Of a DNA stretch of 64,000 bases, positions 16,979 to 26,097 are shown in pieces (position 1 is the stretch's first letter; every line of letters starts with the position of its first letter). The position numbers and the translations under genes were made by a program. The notes under the pieces were generated by a model. That model saw only the letters and a list, made by a program, of their open reading frames with translations. It did no database searches and was not told where the DNA came from. Origin of the DNA: Curtobacterium sp. UNCCL20 (GTDB lineage: Bacteria; Actinomycetota; Actinomycetes; Actinomycetales; Microbacteriaceae); assembly GCF_900101675.1 (NCBI RefSeq), contig NZ_FNKG01000004.1:186001-250000 (forward strand). The letters are read 5' to 3'.

Positions 16979-17926
16979 ATGTCCTGGGGTCGGCTGTACT
17001 TCGCGGTGCAGGCCCTCGGCGGGGCGGCCTGGTGGATCGCGGTCTTCTCGATCCCTGCCGTCCGGACCGCGACGCTCGGGTCGCTCGACCCGGTCCTCGT
17101 CGCCGCGTTCGACGTGCCGCTGTTCGTGCTCGGGTCCGCGCTCGCGGCTGCCGGTGTGCGGATCGCCGCCGCCGTCGCCACGGTGTGGACCGTTCTCGTG
17201 ATGGTGGGTCTCGCAGCGTGGGCGACCGTCACCACCGAGGCCGGCGTCGGTGTCCTCGTCATGATCGTGGCCGCCGTCGGATCGGCGCTCGCGCTGACGC
17301 TGGTGCTGCTCGGGAGGATCCCGACGGAGTGGGTGACCTTCGGCCCGCTGGCGTTCCGGACGGCGGACCCGGACGCGCCGCGGCGACGCAACGTCCTCGC
17401 GACCGTGCTGCAGATCGTGGTCTTCTGGGGGCTGTTCCTCGGGGTGATCCCGCTCGTCGTCGCGTTCGCCGAGCACCGCTGGCGGCTCCACCCACCGCTT
17501 CCCGACGCGCTGGTCACCGCCTCGGTCGTGGCCGGTGCGGTGGCGCTCGTCGCGGCCAGCGCCCTCGGGATCGCGTCGGCTGCGGCCATGGCGACGCAGG
17601 GAAAGGGCACGCCGCTGCCCTCGGCGATGCCGAACCGCCTCGTCGTCGCCGGGCCGTACCGGTCGGTCCGGAACCCGATGGCACTCGCCGGCATCGCCCA
17701 GGGGGTCGCCGTCGGGTTGCTGCTCTCGTCGTGGATGGTCGTCGTGTACGCGCTCGCCGGCTCGATCGTCTGGAACTGCATCGTCCGCCCGCTCGAGGAA
17801 GCCGACCTCGAGCACCGGTTCGGCGACGACTTCCGGCGCTACGCCGACCGAGTCCGGTGTTGGGTCCCGCGGTGGCCGATCGCGGCGAGCGCCCCGGCCG
17901 ACGCGATCAGCCCGCCGCGCCGCTGA
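16979..17926 (+). CDS. ICMT-like membrane methyltransferase family protein
   Basis: The 315-residue polytopic protein has about eight hydrophobic segments. Its C-terminal third matches the isoprenylcysteine carboxyl methyltransferase family: GPYRSVRNPMALAGI (SAM-binding loop) followed by EEADLEHRFGDDFRRY and a final W/C-rich turn. Bacterial members methylate small lipids or have unknown substrates; the N-terminal four helices are an extra domain I do not recognise. The ATG lies 6 nt after TACGGT (16967-16972). The last 20 bp overlap the convergent VOC gene. Confidence 0.75.
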   Translation: MSWGRLYFAVQALGGAAWWIAVFSIPAVRTATLGSLDPVLVAAFDVPLFVLGSALAAAGVRIAAAVATVWTVLVMVGLAAWATVTTEAGVGVLVMIVAAVGSALALTLVLLGRIPTEWVTFGPLAFRTADPDAPRRRNVLATVLQIVVFWGLFLGVIPLVVAFAEHRWRLHPPLPDALVTASVVAGAVALVAASALGIASAAAMATQGKGTPLPSAMPNRLVVAGPYRSVRNPMALAGIAQGVAVGLLLSSWMVVVYALAGSIVWNCIVRPLEEADLEHRFGDDFRRYADRVRCWVPRWPIAASAPADAISPPRR

Positions 17927-18368
17927 CGTCCGACGCGCTGCCGACCGGTCCGCTGTCGGCCGGGCCGCTGATGTTCACGAGCCAGGCCACGCCGAAGCGG
18001 TCGGTGAGCATGCCGAAGACGTCGCCCCACGGCGCCTTCGTGAGCGGCTCGATGATGGTGGCGCCCTCGGCGAGGCCGTTCCAGTAGCGGGTGAGCGCTT
18101 CTTCGTCATCGCCACTGAGGGACACCGAGATGTTGCTGACGTCGGGGCCCTCCATGCCCGCGGGTGCGTCGGAGACCATGAGGACGAGGCCGTTCTCCGC
18201 CAGGAGCTGGCCGTGCATGAGCTTGTCGGCGTCGGCGGGGTCCTGGGCCATGCCGGCCTCGCCGAAGGTGGTGAGGGTTGCCTCGCCGCCGAAGACCGAG
18301 TGGTAGAAGCCGAGGGCGTCGCGCGCCTGCGTGCGGAACCCGATGTACGGGTTGAGGGTGACGGTCAT
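17907..18368 (-). CDS. VOC superfamily protein, PhnB-like
   Basis: The 153-residue protein matches the PhnB/YjdN-like branch of the vicinal-oxygen-chelate fold: NPYIGFRTQARDALGFYHSVFGG at the start, then MAQDPADADKLMHGQL and a C-terminal WGDVFGMLTDRFGVAWLVN. Members are small cytoplasmic dimers, mostly of unknown substrate. GGAGGAGC precedes the ATG on its strand. The 3' end overlaps the convergent methyltransferase-like gene by 20 bp. Confidence 0.88.
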   Translation of the reverse strand: MTVTLNPYIGFRTQARDALGFYHSVFGGEATLTTFGEAGMAQDPADADKLMHGQLLAENGLVLMVSDAPAGMEGPDVSNISVSLSGDDEEALTRYWNGLAEGATIIEPLTKAPWGDVFGMLTDRFGVAWLVNISGPADSGPVGSASDVSGAAG

Positions 18369-18783
18369 GGTGCGCTCCTCCGCGTCGTGCGCGGACGCCG
18401 TCGTCCGTGCCTGGTCCATGGTCCCACGGTGCGGTCTCCGCGGCCCCGTACGGTGCCGGATCCGAGCGGGCCTGGAGGCGCGCGGCGGGCTGGCACCGTT
18501 CCTCCAGGCCGTCGTCGCGATCGCGAGCCCTGTCGACTGACTGTCAGCTTTCATCCGATCGGAGGATGTGGCGGACGGGACGCCACGGCATCGTGGGGTG
18601 CGTGCGGGGAGTCCGGTCGTCCGTGACCGCGGTCGTGGGGGCCGCGGTCGCGGCGAGCCGGGCGGACAATACGCGCTGATCAGGCCGGAAACGGTCGATC
18701 AGGGCGCATACTTCGAAGACCGGAGATCATGCTGGCGTCGTCGACGCTCGCGTCGTGCCTCTCCCGCTCAGACAGGTGCCTTC
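18369..18783. other. 415-bp intergenic region with one palindromic repeat
   Basis: This gap between divergent genes holds no frame with a convincing start and composition. It contains palindromic repeat copy 4 (18469-18510) and must carry the promoters of the VOC gene and the DUF3494 gene. Nothing else is recognised. Confidence 0.6.
18469..18510. repeat. palindromic repeat copy 4 (degenerate)
   Basis: Outer arms GGCCTGGAGG and CCTCCAGGCC are perfect over 10 bp; the inner part has mismatches. It lies between divergently transcribed genes, where a terminator role is unlikely. Confidence 0.85.
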
Positions 18784-20037
18784 ATGGCCACGTCCCCGTT
18801 CCTCCGCTCTGTGATGACGGGATGTGCCGCGATCGGCCTCGCCGCGTCCGTGATCCTGCTCTCCACCACCCCCGCATCCGCTGCGACCGTGATCAACGGT
18901 CCCGTCGACCTGGGCACCGCCGCGACCTACGGTGTCCTCGGTGCCAGCGCGGTGACGAACACCGGCCCGACGGTCGTCAACGGCGACCTCGGCGTCTCCC
19001 CCGGGACCTCGATCACCGGCTTCGGTCCGGCGGACGGCATCGTGAACGGCACCGTCCACCAGACCGACGCCGCCGCCGCTCAGGCACAGCGCGACACGAC
19101 GACGGCGTACGACGTCGCCGCCGGACTCACGCCGACGCGCACCGGCATCACCGAACTCAACGGACTCTCCCTGACCCCGGGCGTCTACTCCGGCGGCGCA
19201 CTCTCGCTGGCGAACACCGGAGCACTGACCCTGGCGGGCAGCGCGAACTCGGTGTGGGTGTTCCAGGCCGCGTCCACCCTGACGATCGGGTCCGGCACCC
19301 GCATCACGATCACCGGTGGCGCGAGCTCCTGCAACGTCTTCTGGCAGGTCGGCAGTTCGGCCACCGTGGGGACGGGCGCGCAGTTCCAGGGCACGGTCCT
19401 CGCGCAGCAGTCCGTGACCGCGACCACCGGGGCGACCGTCGTCGGTCGGCTCCTCGCCCGCACCGGCGCCGTGACGCTGGACACGAACACGATCACCGCG
19501 TCGTCCGGGTGCCCGACGCCGGGGACACCCTCCGAGACGACGGCGCCGACGATCACGTCGGGCACACCGCCGACCGCGACCGCCGGTACCCCGTACTCGT
19601 ACACGGTGACCGCGACCGGAACGCCAGCGCCGACCTACACCGCCGTCGGACTGCCCGCCGGCCTCACGCTGAACGGCACGACCGGGGTCGTCTCAGGGAC
19701 CCCGACCGCGCCGGGGACGTCGCGGGTGACGATCACCGCGTCGAACGGCACGTCACCGAACGCCACCACGGTCGTGACCATCACGGTCCGGCCGACAGCG
19801 CCCGCCTCGACGCCGCCCAGCGCCGCGCCGACCACCCCCGCGGGGAACTCGACAGCGGTCGCCGTCGGCTCCGGGAGCGGATCGGGCGGTGAGCTGGCCT
19901 TCACGGGCTCCGACCCGACCGTCCCGCTCGGCATCGCCGGTGCGCTGCTCGCCGCCGGGATCGCGCTCACCGTCGTCGTCCGACAGTCGGGGCCGGCACG
20001 GCACCGTCAGGTGCGCGCGGCGAACCGGCGTCGGTAG
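18784..20037 (+). CDS. sortase-anchored DUF3494 ice-binding-like protein
   Basis: The 417-residue protein has a Sec signal (cleavage after PASAAT), a DUF3494 beta-solenoid domain (residues ~35-240: DLGTAATYGVLGASAVTN, GDLGVSPGTSITG, LTPGVYSGGALSLANTG), one Ig-like putative fold (residues ~250-340, GLPAGLTLNGTTGVVSGTP), a Thr/Pro-rich wall-spanning stretch, and a C-terminal LAFTG motif, a hydrophobic helix and a basic tail. DUF3494 is the ice-binding protein fold, also found in adhesins. LAFTG fits class E sortases, so it should be covalently attached to peptidoglycan. No sortase gene is in the window. Confidence 0.88.
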   Translation: MATSPFLRSVMTGCAAIGLAASVILLSTTPASAATVINGPVDLGTAATYGVLGASAVTNTGPTVVNGDLGVSPGTSITGFGPADGIVNGTVHQTDAAAAQAQRDTTTAYDVAAGLTPTRTGITELNGLSLTPGVYSGGALSLANTGALTLAGSANSVWVFQAASTLTIGSGTRITITGGASSCNVFWQVGSSATVGTGAQFQGTVLAQQSVTATTGATVVGRLLARTGAVTLDTNTITASSGCPTPGTPSETTAPTITSGTPPTATAGTPYSYTVTATGTPAPTYTAVGLPAGLTLNGTTGVVSGTPTAPGTSRVTITASNGTSPNATTVVTITVRPTAPASTPPSAAPTTPAGNSTAVAVGSGSGSGGELAFTGSDPTVPLGIAGALLAAGIALTVVVRQSGPARHRQVRAANRRR

Positions 20038-20074
20038 CCAGTTCCGTCGGGGGGCGGGCAGGATCGGGGTGTCC

Positions 20075-20122
20075 GTCCCCGTGACTGCCCGTCTCCGTGG
20101 CTGCCCGTCTCCGTGGCTGCCC
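20075..20122 (+). repeat. 16-bp tandem repeat, 3 copies
   Basis: Units at 20075-20090, 20091-20106 and 20107-20122 (the last two identical, GTCTCCGTGGCTGCCC; the first differs at two positions) sit just upstream of the hydrolase gene's ribosome-binding site. Confidence 0.9.
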
Positions 20123-20144
20123 GTCCCGCACCCCAGGAGCACTC

Positions 20145-20801
20145 GTGACCACCACCGCTCGCGCCCTCGTCGTCATCGACGTCCAACAGGAGTACTTCGA
20201 CGGCCCGCTGACCGTCCAGTACCCGCCCGTCACCGACTCGCTGGCGCAGATCACCACCGCCATCGACGCCGCGACCGCTGACGGCACCCCCGTCGTCGTC
20301 GTCCAGCACACCTCGGGCACACCGGCACCGGTGTTCGACCCGACCACCGAACGCTTCGCGCTGCACCCGGAGATCGAGCAGCGGCGGACCGACTCGTGGC
20401 ACGCCGTCACGAAGGAGTACTCCTCCGTGTTCGCCCACACCGACCTCGTGGACTGGCTGCGGGAACGCGACATCGGGACCGTGACCCTCGTCGGGTACAT
20501 GACGAACAACTGCGTCATCGCGTCCGCGGCGGACGCCGAAGCCCGGGGCATCGCTGTCGAGGTGCTCTCCGACGCGACCGGCGCGATCAGCATCGGGAAC
20601 GACGCCGGGGCCGTCGACGCCGAGACCGTGCACCGGACACTCATGACCGTGCTGCACTCGAACCTCGCTGCCGTCGCGACGACGGCCTCGTGGACCGCGG
20701 CGCTCCACGCGGGCGAGGCGCTCCCCCAAGGCGACCTGCCGAGCTCGGCGACGGCGGGGGCGGAACGGTTCCCGGGAGGGTCGGCCGGGACGGGCGGCTG
20801 A
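20145..20801 (+). CDS. isochorismatase-family cysteine hydrolase
   Basis: The 218-residue protein has the family triad: Asp in VVIDVQQEYF (residue ~12), Lys in AVTKEYSSVF, and Cys in YMTNNCVIASAADAEARG with its preceding cis-peptide region. Members hydrolyse isochorismate, nicotinamide or other amides. The GTG start follows AGGAG (20135-20139) by 5 nt. The last ~20 residues are low complexity (Gly/Ala/Ser). It stands alone between the ice-binding-like gene and the uvrA paralogue; its substrate is unknown. Confidence 0.9.
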   Translation: MTTTARALVVIDVQQEYFDGPLTVQYPPVTDSLAQITTAIDAATADGTPVVVVQHTSGTPAPVFDPTTERFALHPEIEQRRTDSWHAVTKEYSSVFAHTDLVDWLRERDIGTVTLVGYMTNNCVIASAADAEARGIAVEVLSDATGAISIGNDAGAVDAETVHRTLMTVLHSNLAAVATTASWTAALHAGEALPQGDLPSSATAGAERFPGGSAGTGG

Positions 20802-20894
20802 CCGGCGGCTGGCGGCCGGCTGGCGGGCGGCGTCCGCGCCTCGGACTCGCCGTCCGCGGTCCGGCGTCCAGCCGCCCCGCCTAGCATCGTGAGG

Positions 20895-23357
20895 ATGCCT
20901 GCTCCCGCACGTCCTTCCCCGCGCACGCCGAGCACCCCACCCTCGCCGGACGGCTTCATCCGGGTCCGGGGCGCGCACGAGAACAACCTCCGCGGGGTCG
21001 ACGTGGACATCCCGCGGGACCGCATCGTCGCGTTCACCGGCGTCTCGGGGTCCGGCAAGACCTCACTCGCCTTCGGCACCGTCTTCGCCGAGGCACAGCG
21101 CCGCTTCCTCGAGTCCGTCGCCCCGTACGCCAGGCGCCTCATCGCCCAGGGGTCGACGCCGCACGTCGACTCGATCACCGGGCTCCCACCGGCCGTCGCG
21201 CTCCAGCAACGCCGCGGCGCGCCGAGCACCCGGTCCACGGTCGGCACGCTGACGACCCTGTCGAACTCGATGCGCATGCTGTTCTCCCGCGCCGGGACCT
21301 ACCCGTCCGGAGCCGACCGGCTCGAGTCCGACTCGTTCTCGCCGAACACGGTCGCCGGGGCGTGCCCGCGGTGCCACGGGCTCGGCACCGCCCACGAGGT
21401 CACCGAGACATCCGCCGTGCACGACGACTCCCTCAGCATCCGGGACGGCGCGATCACCGCGTGGCCCGGCGCCTGGCAGGGGAAGAACCTCCGCGACGTC
21501 ACCGCGGTCCTCGGCTACGACATCGAACGGCCGTGGCGCGAGCTCCCCCGAGCGGACCGCGACTGGCTGCTCTTCACCGAGGAACAGCCGGTCGTCGAGG
21601 TGCACCCGAAGCGGGACCGTGTGGCGAAGCCCTACAAGGGACGGTTCTGGAGCGCCCGGCAGTACATCCTGCACACGCTCGCCGACTCCCAGAGCGAGAC
21701 GCAGCGGACCAAGGCGATGCAGTTCGTCGAGTCCGGCCCGTGCGGGCTGTGCCACGGCACGGGCCTCACACGTGCCGCGCTCGCGGTGACCATCGGCGGG
21801 CACTCGATCGCCGCGTTGAACGGGCTCCCGCTGACGGCGCTCGCCGACGTGCTGCGGCCGATCGCCGCGATCACGGACGCCGGTGCCGCGACGTCACGGG
21901 CGTCCTCCGGCGAGCACACCGAGGTCGCCGTCGCCATCAGCCGTGACCTGCTGACCCGTGTCGAGGTGCTCACCGGGCTCGGACTCGGGTACCTCTCGCT
22001 CGACCGGGCGACCCCGACCCTCTCCCCCGGCGAGACGCAGCGGCTCCGCATCGCGACGCAGCTCCGGTCGGGGCTGTTCGGCGTCGTCTACGTGCTCGAC
22101 GAACCGAGCGCCGGGCTGCACCCCGCCGACGCCGAGTCGCTGATGGAGGTGCTCGAGGACCTGCGCGCCGGCGGCAACAGCGTCTTCGTCGTGGAGCACG
22201 ACATGCGCATCGTCCGACGGGCGGACTGGATCGTGGACGTCGGTCCGGGTGCCGGTGCCGGCGGCGGCACGGTGCTCTACAGCGGCCCCGTCGACGGGCT
22301 CGCCGAGGCCGACGAGTCGGTGACCCGGCGGTACCTCGACCCGGGCGCGCGCACCGTCGCCGCACCGGAACGCCGGCTCCCGGTCGGGACGCTCGAACTC
22401 CGCGACGTCACACGGCACAACCTCCGGGGGCTCGACGTCGACGTCCCGCTCGGAGTCCTCACCGCGGTGACCGGTGTGAGCGGGTCGGGCAAGTCCTCCC
22501 TGGTCGGCGGCGTCCTGCCGGAGGTCGCGGCGACGCACCCGCTCGTCGACCGCGTGGTGCAGGTCGACCAGAAGCCGATCGGCCGCACGCCCCGGTCCAA
22601 CCTCGCCACGTACACCGGTCTCTTCGACGCCGTCCGCGCAGCGTTCGCGGCGACCGACGACGCCCGTGCCCGCGGGTGGAGCGCCGGTCGGTTCTCGTTC
22701 AACGTCGCCGGCGGCCGCTGCGACGTGTGCCAGGGCGAGGGATCCGTGTCCGTCGAGCTCCTGTTCCTGCCGGGCAGCTGGGCGCCGTGCCCGGAGTGCC
22801 ACGGGACCCGGTACACGGCCGAGACCCTCGAGGTCCGGTGGAACGGTGCCACGATCGCCGACGTCCTCGGCATGACCGTCGACGAGGCCGCGCCGTTCCT
22901 CGACGCCGTCCCGCCGGCGTCCCGCGCGCTCGAGGTCCTCCGACAGGTCGGGCTCGGGTACCTCCGACTCGGCCAACCCGCACCCGAGCTCTCCGGCGGC
23001 GAGGCCCAGCGGATCAAGCTGGCGACCGAGCTGCAGCGAGCGCGCAACGGACACACGCTGTACCTGCTCGACGAGCCGACCACCGGGCTCCACCCCGCCG
23101 ACGCCGAGCTGCTCACCGAACAGCTCGCCCGGCTGACCGACGCCCGGAACACCGTCGTCGTGGTCGAACACGCGATGGACGTCGTCGCGCAGGCGGACCA
23201 CGTCATCGACATGGGGCCGGGCGGCGGCGACGCCGGCGGGCAGGTCGTCGCCGCGGGCACCCCGGACCAGGTCGCGGCGTCGCCGGACAGTCGGACGGCG
23301 CCGTTCCTCCGAGCGGCACTCGCCGGCTCGGCCGCGCCGATTCTTGGACGTTCCTGA
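20895..23357 (+). CDS. UvrA paralogue lacking the UvrB-binding domain
   Basis: The 820-residue protein has two ABC ATPase modules with Walker [15 protein letters not shown] and [13 protein letters not shown], signature motifs [15 protein letters not shown] and [15 protein letters not shown], and Walker B VLDEPS / LLDEPT. Zinc-finger Cys pairs are visible ([33 protein letters not shown]). True UvrA is about 950 residues; the shortening falls in the first module, where the UvrB-binding domain should be. It is therefore a UvrA2/DrrC-like protein, a class linked to DNA-binding drug tolerance. The ATG lies 7 nt after TAGCAT; a GTG two codons upstream is possible. Confidence 0.88.
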   Translation: MPAPARPSPRTPSTPPSPDGFIRVRGAHENNLRGVDVDIPRDRIVAFTGVSGSGKTSLAFGTVFAEAQRRFLESVAPYARRLIAQGSTPHVDSITGLPPAVALQQRRGAPSTRSTVGTLTTLSNSMRMLFSRAGTYPSGADRLESDSFSPNTVAGACPRCHGLGTAHEVTETSAVHDDSLSIRDGAITAWPGAWQGKNLRDVTAVLGYDIERPWRELPRADRDWLLFTEEQPVVEVHPKRDRVAKPYKGRFWSARQYILHTLADSQSETQRTKAMQFVESGPCGLCHGTGLTRAALAVTIGGHSIAALNGLPLTALADVLRPIAAITDAGAATSRASSGEHTEVAVAISRDLLTRVEVLTGLGLGYLSLDRATPTLSPGETQRLRIATQLRSGLFGVVYVLDEPSAGLHPADAESLMEVLEDLRAGGNSVFVVEHDMRIVRRADWIVDVGPGAGAGGGTVLYSGPVDGLAEADESVTRRYLDPGARTVAAPERRLPVGTLELRDVTRHNLRGLDVDVPLGVLTAVTGVSGSGKSSLVGGVLPEVAATHPLVDRVVQVDQKPIGRTPRSNLATYTGLFDAVRAAFAATDDARARGWSAGRFSFNVAGGRCDVCQGEGSVSVELLFLPGSWAPCPECHGTRYTAETLEVRWNGATIADVLGMTVDEAAPFLDAVPPASRALEVLRQVGLGYLRLGQPAPELSGGEAQRIKLATELQRARNGHTLYLLDEPTTGLHPADAELLTEQLARLTDARNTVVVVEHAMDVVAQADHVIDMGPGGGDAGGQVVAAGTPDQVAASPDSRTAPFLRAALAGSAAPILGRS

Positions 23358-23381
23358 TCCCCGCCCGCCGAGGATCGTCCG

Positions 23382-24029
23382 ATGCACACGATAGTCCCCG
23401 CCGTGGTCCCGATCTTCGACGCCACTTCGCTGCTCCACACGTTCGGCCCATGGGTCCTGCTCGGCATCGGGTTGGTGGTCTTCGTCGAGTCCGGTGTCCT
23501 CTTCCCGTTCCTGCCCGGCGACTCCCTCCTCGTCACCGCGGCGATCCTGTCGAGCGCGCTCGGGATCACGCCCTGGCAGATCATCCTGGTCGGTGTCGTC
23601 GCAGCGTTCCTCGGCGACCAGGTGGGGTTCTGGCTCGGTCGGCGCGTGGGACGACGGCTGTTCCGTGACGACGCACGTGTCCTGAGGACATCCCGCCTGC
23701 AGGAAGCAGAGGCGTTCTTCGCGAGGTACGGCGCACTCGCGCTCGTGCTCGGTCGGTTCGTCCCGATCGTCCGCACCTACGTCCCGCTCGCGGCCGGTAC
23801 CGCCGACCTGCGCTGGCGCCGCTTCACGCTCTGGAACCTCGTCGGTGGAATCGCCTGGGTGGTCGGCATGACGGTGGTCGGCGTGCTCCTGGGCGGCATC
23901 CCGTTCGTCGCACACAACATCGACGTCCTCAGCGTGGTGATCGTCGTCGTCTCGGTGCTCCCCGTCGTCATCGGCGCGCTCCGCGCGCGTCGAACGCGCC
24001 CGACCCCGCGCTCGGGTGAGCGGGTCTGA
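23382..24029 (+). CDS. DedA family membrane protein
   Basis: The 215-residue protein shows the family's signature: ESGVLFPFLPGDSLLVTAAIL (residues ~37-57), GDQVGFWLGRRVG, and RFVPIVRTYVPLAAGT followed by WNLVGGIAWV. DedA/VTT proteins are re-entrant-loop membrane proteins; several move undecaprenyl phosphate or phosphatidylethanolamine across the membrane. The ATG lies 6 nt after GAGGAT (23370-23375). The stop of the uvrA paralogue is 24 bp upstream. Confidence 0.9.
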   Translation: MHTIVPAVVPIFDATSLLHTFGPWVLLGIGLVVFVESGVLFPFLPGDSLLVTAAILSSALGITPWQIILVGVVAAFLGDQVGFWLGRRVGRRLFRDDARVLRTSRLQEAEAFFARYGALALVLGRFVPIVRTYVPLAAGTADLRWRRFTLWNLVGGIAWVVGMTVVGVLLGGIPFVAHNIDVLSVVIVVVSVLPVVIGALRARRTRPTPRSGERV

Positions 24030-24044
24030 CACCGGACCAGGTGG

Positions 24045-24088
24045 CGGACTGGAGGCACGGTGCAGGGCCGCCACGCGCCTCCAGTCCG
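24045..24088. repeat. palindromic repeat copy 5 (variant arms)
   Basis: Arms CGGACTGGAGGC and GCCTCCAGTCCG are perfect over 12 bp. Both outer arms carry the same change from GGCCTGG to GGACTGG, so pairing was kept by compensatory substitution. Confidence 0.88.
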
Positions 24089-24212
24089 ACGGGTGCCCCG
24101 GCCACGTGCCGTCCTGCCCCAGCTCCGGTTTCTGAGCGGATTCTGGAACCCTCGTCCGTACGGTCGTGCCGCGCTCCGACCGGAGCGTGTCGACCGACCA
24201 CGGAGGCATCCC

Positions 24213-25025
24213 ATGCCACGCTCGATCCCCGCGCCCACCGGCGTCCTGTTCCGTTCGCGCAACAAGGTCCCGGACCCGACCGCGTCGTTCTGGATCATCA
24301 AGGTGCTCGCCACGACCGTCGGTGAGACCGCGGCCGACCTGATGAGCGACACCCTCGGATTCGGCCTCCCGCTCACCACGGTGGTGATGGCCGCCGTGCT
24401 CGTCGCCTTCCTCGTCGCGCAGTTCCGTGGCCGCGCCTACCGACCGTCGGTCTACTGGGTCACGGTGGTGCTCATCAGCATCGTCGGCACCTGCATCACC
24501 GACAACCTCACCGACGGGCTCGGCGTGCCGCTGTGGGCGAGCACCGTGGTGTTCGCGGCAGCCCTCACCGCGGTGTTCGCCATCTGGTACCGCGTCGAGG
24601 GGACGCTGTCGATCCACCGGGTCGACACCTTCCGCCGCGAGGTCTTCTACTGGCTGGCGATCCTGTTCACCTTCGCGCTGGGCACGGCCGCCGGCGACCT
24701 CATCGGAGAGCAGACGGGCCTCGGCTACCTGCCGGCGCTGCTCCTCTTCGCCGGGGGCATCGCCCTCGTCTCGCTGCTGTTCTTCGGGTTCCGGGTGAAC
24801 GGCGTGGTGTGCTTCTGGGCCGCCTACGTCCTGACCCGCCCGCTCGGTGCCTCCCTCGGCGACCTGCTGTCGCAACCGACCGGTGACGGTGGGCTGGGCT
24901 TCGGGACGATCGCCACGAGCGTCCTCTTCCTCGCGGCGATCGTCGCGATCGTCAGTGTGGTCGCGGTCAGGCTGCGCCGACGCTCGACCACGCGGACGCT
25001 CGGTGAGGACGCGATGGCGGCGTGA
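24213..25025 (+). CDS. COG4705-like polytopic membrane protein, paralogue A
   Basis: The 270-residue protein begins with NKVPDPTASFWIIKVLATT and then has about seven hydrophobic segments, ending with YVLTRPLGASLGDLL before the last helix. The pattern matches the uncharacterised COG4705 membrane family, in which each half starts with an SFW..KV/GE..D block. A clear paralogue lies at 26853-27614, and the two enclose a two-component system. GGAGGCATCCC precedes the ATG. Its function is unknown; co-occurrence suggests it is a target of, or cofactor in, that signalling system. Confidence 0.75.
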   Translation: MPRSIPAPTGVLFRSRNKVPDPTASFWIIKVLATTVGETAADLMSDTLGFGLPLTTVVMAAVLVAFLVAQFRGRAYRPSVYWVTVVLISIVGTCITDNLTDGLGVPLWASTVVFAAALTAVFAIWYRVEGTLSIHRVDTFRREVFYWLAILFTFALGTAAGDLIGEQTGLGYLPALLLFAGGIALVSLLFFGFRVNGVVCFWAAYVLTRPLGASLGDLLSQPTGDGGLGFGTIATSVLFLAAIVAIVSVVAVRLRRRSTTRTLGEDAMAA

Positions 25026-25047
25026 GTCGGACGGACCGGCCGCGCGG

Positions 25048-26097
25048 TCAGCTCGCGGCCGGTCCGCTCGCGTCGGACGCGCCCCCGTCGTGCCGGCCCG
25101 GGGTGGACCCGTTCGCGCTCGGCGCGTCCGCACGCGGGAGGGTCAGCACGAACGTCGTGCCGTCCGGGCCGGTCGCGCCGACCCGGACCGCCCCGCCGTG
25201 CCGCAGCACGACCTCACGGACGAGTGCGAGGCCGATGCCGTAGCTCGCGCGCCTCGTCCCCCTGCCGGCCGAGTGACTGCCGTGTGCGAAGCGGTCGAAG
25301 ACCCGCGCCGGGTCGATGCCCCGGATCCCGTCGCCCTGGTCCTGCACGGAGAGTTCGACGGTGGTGCTCGCGGCGTGGACCGACACCGACACCACCGAAC
25401 CCGCCGGCGCGTGACCGACCGCGTTGTCGAGCAGCGCGACGATGCACCGACGGAGTGCGGTGGACGGCACGGCGACCGAGACCTCGACCCGGTCGTACTC
25501 GATCCGGACGTCGCGCTCGTCAGCGAGGACGCCCAGGTCACGGGCCGCCCGCACCACCTCGGGGAGCAGGGCAGACTCGAGCCGTTCGCCGTCGGGCTCC
25601 AAGGCGGCGACGCGGAGGAGGTCGTCGACGATGGCTGCGAGCGAACGGGTGTCCTCACGCAGCGCCGCGACGACGGCCGCGTTCTCGTCGTCCGGTCGGA
25701 TGCGGCGCTGCAGCTGCTGGACGCGCGCACTCATCACCGTGAGCGGTGTCCGCAACTCGTGACTCGCGTCGGCGACGAAGGTCCGCTGGAGTCGGAGCGC
25801 GTCGCCCAGCGGCACCACTGCGCGTCGGGCGATCAGCCACGTCGCGGCGCCGGCCAGCACCACGGCTCCCGCGCCGATCACCGCGAGCGCGGCGAGCAGC
25901 TCGTCGCGGTCCACGAATATCCTGGTGGTGTCGGTGGCGTGCCGTTCGGCTTCCTCACCGGCACTCGACTGCCAGAGCACGTACGCGAACACCAGTCCGA
26001 TGATGACCACCACGAGTCCGGCGGAGACCGCGGCGACCTGCCAGCCGATCCGCACCGCCGACCGGTGCACCGCGAGCTCGTCGGGATCGCGGCTCAC
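25048..26097 (-). CDS. two-component sensor histidine kinase
   Basis: The 349-residue kinase has two membrane helices (residues ~17-37 and ~65-85) around a short extracytoplasmic loop of about 27 residues, then an H-box (DASHELRTPL, His near residue 120), N-box (LLDNAVGHA), G1 (QDQGDGI) and G2 (YGIGLALV). No separate HAMP domain is obvious. Its GTG start overlaps the TGA of the response regulator gene (GTGA), so the pair is co-translated. The small sensor loop suggests that the membrane segment or a partner membrane protein detects the signal. Confidence 0.9.
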   Translation of the reverse strand: MSRDPDELAVHRSAVRIGWQVAAVSAGLVVVIIGLVFAYVLWQSSAGEEAERHATDTTRIFVDRDELLAALAVIGAGAVVLAGAATWLIARRAVVPLGDALRLQRTFVADASHELRTPLTVMSARVQQLQRRIRPDDENAAVVAALREDTRSLAAIVDDLLRVAALEPDGERLESALLPEVVRAARDLGVLADERDVRIEYDRVEVSVAVPSTALRRCIVALLDNAVGHAPAGSVVSVSVHAASTTVELSVQDQGDGIRGIDPARVFDRFAHGSHSAGRGTRRASYGIGLALVREVVLRHGGAVRVGATGPDGTTFVLTLPRADAPSANGSTPGRHDGGASDASGPAAS

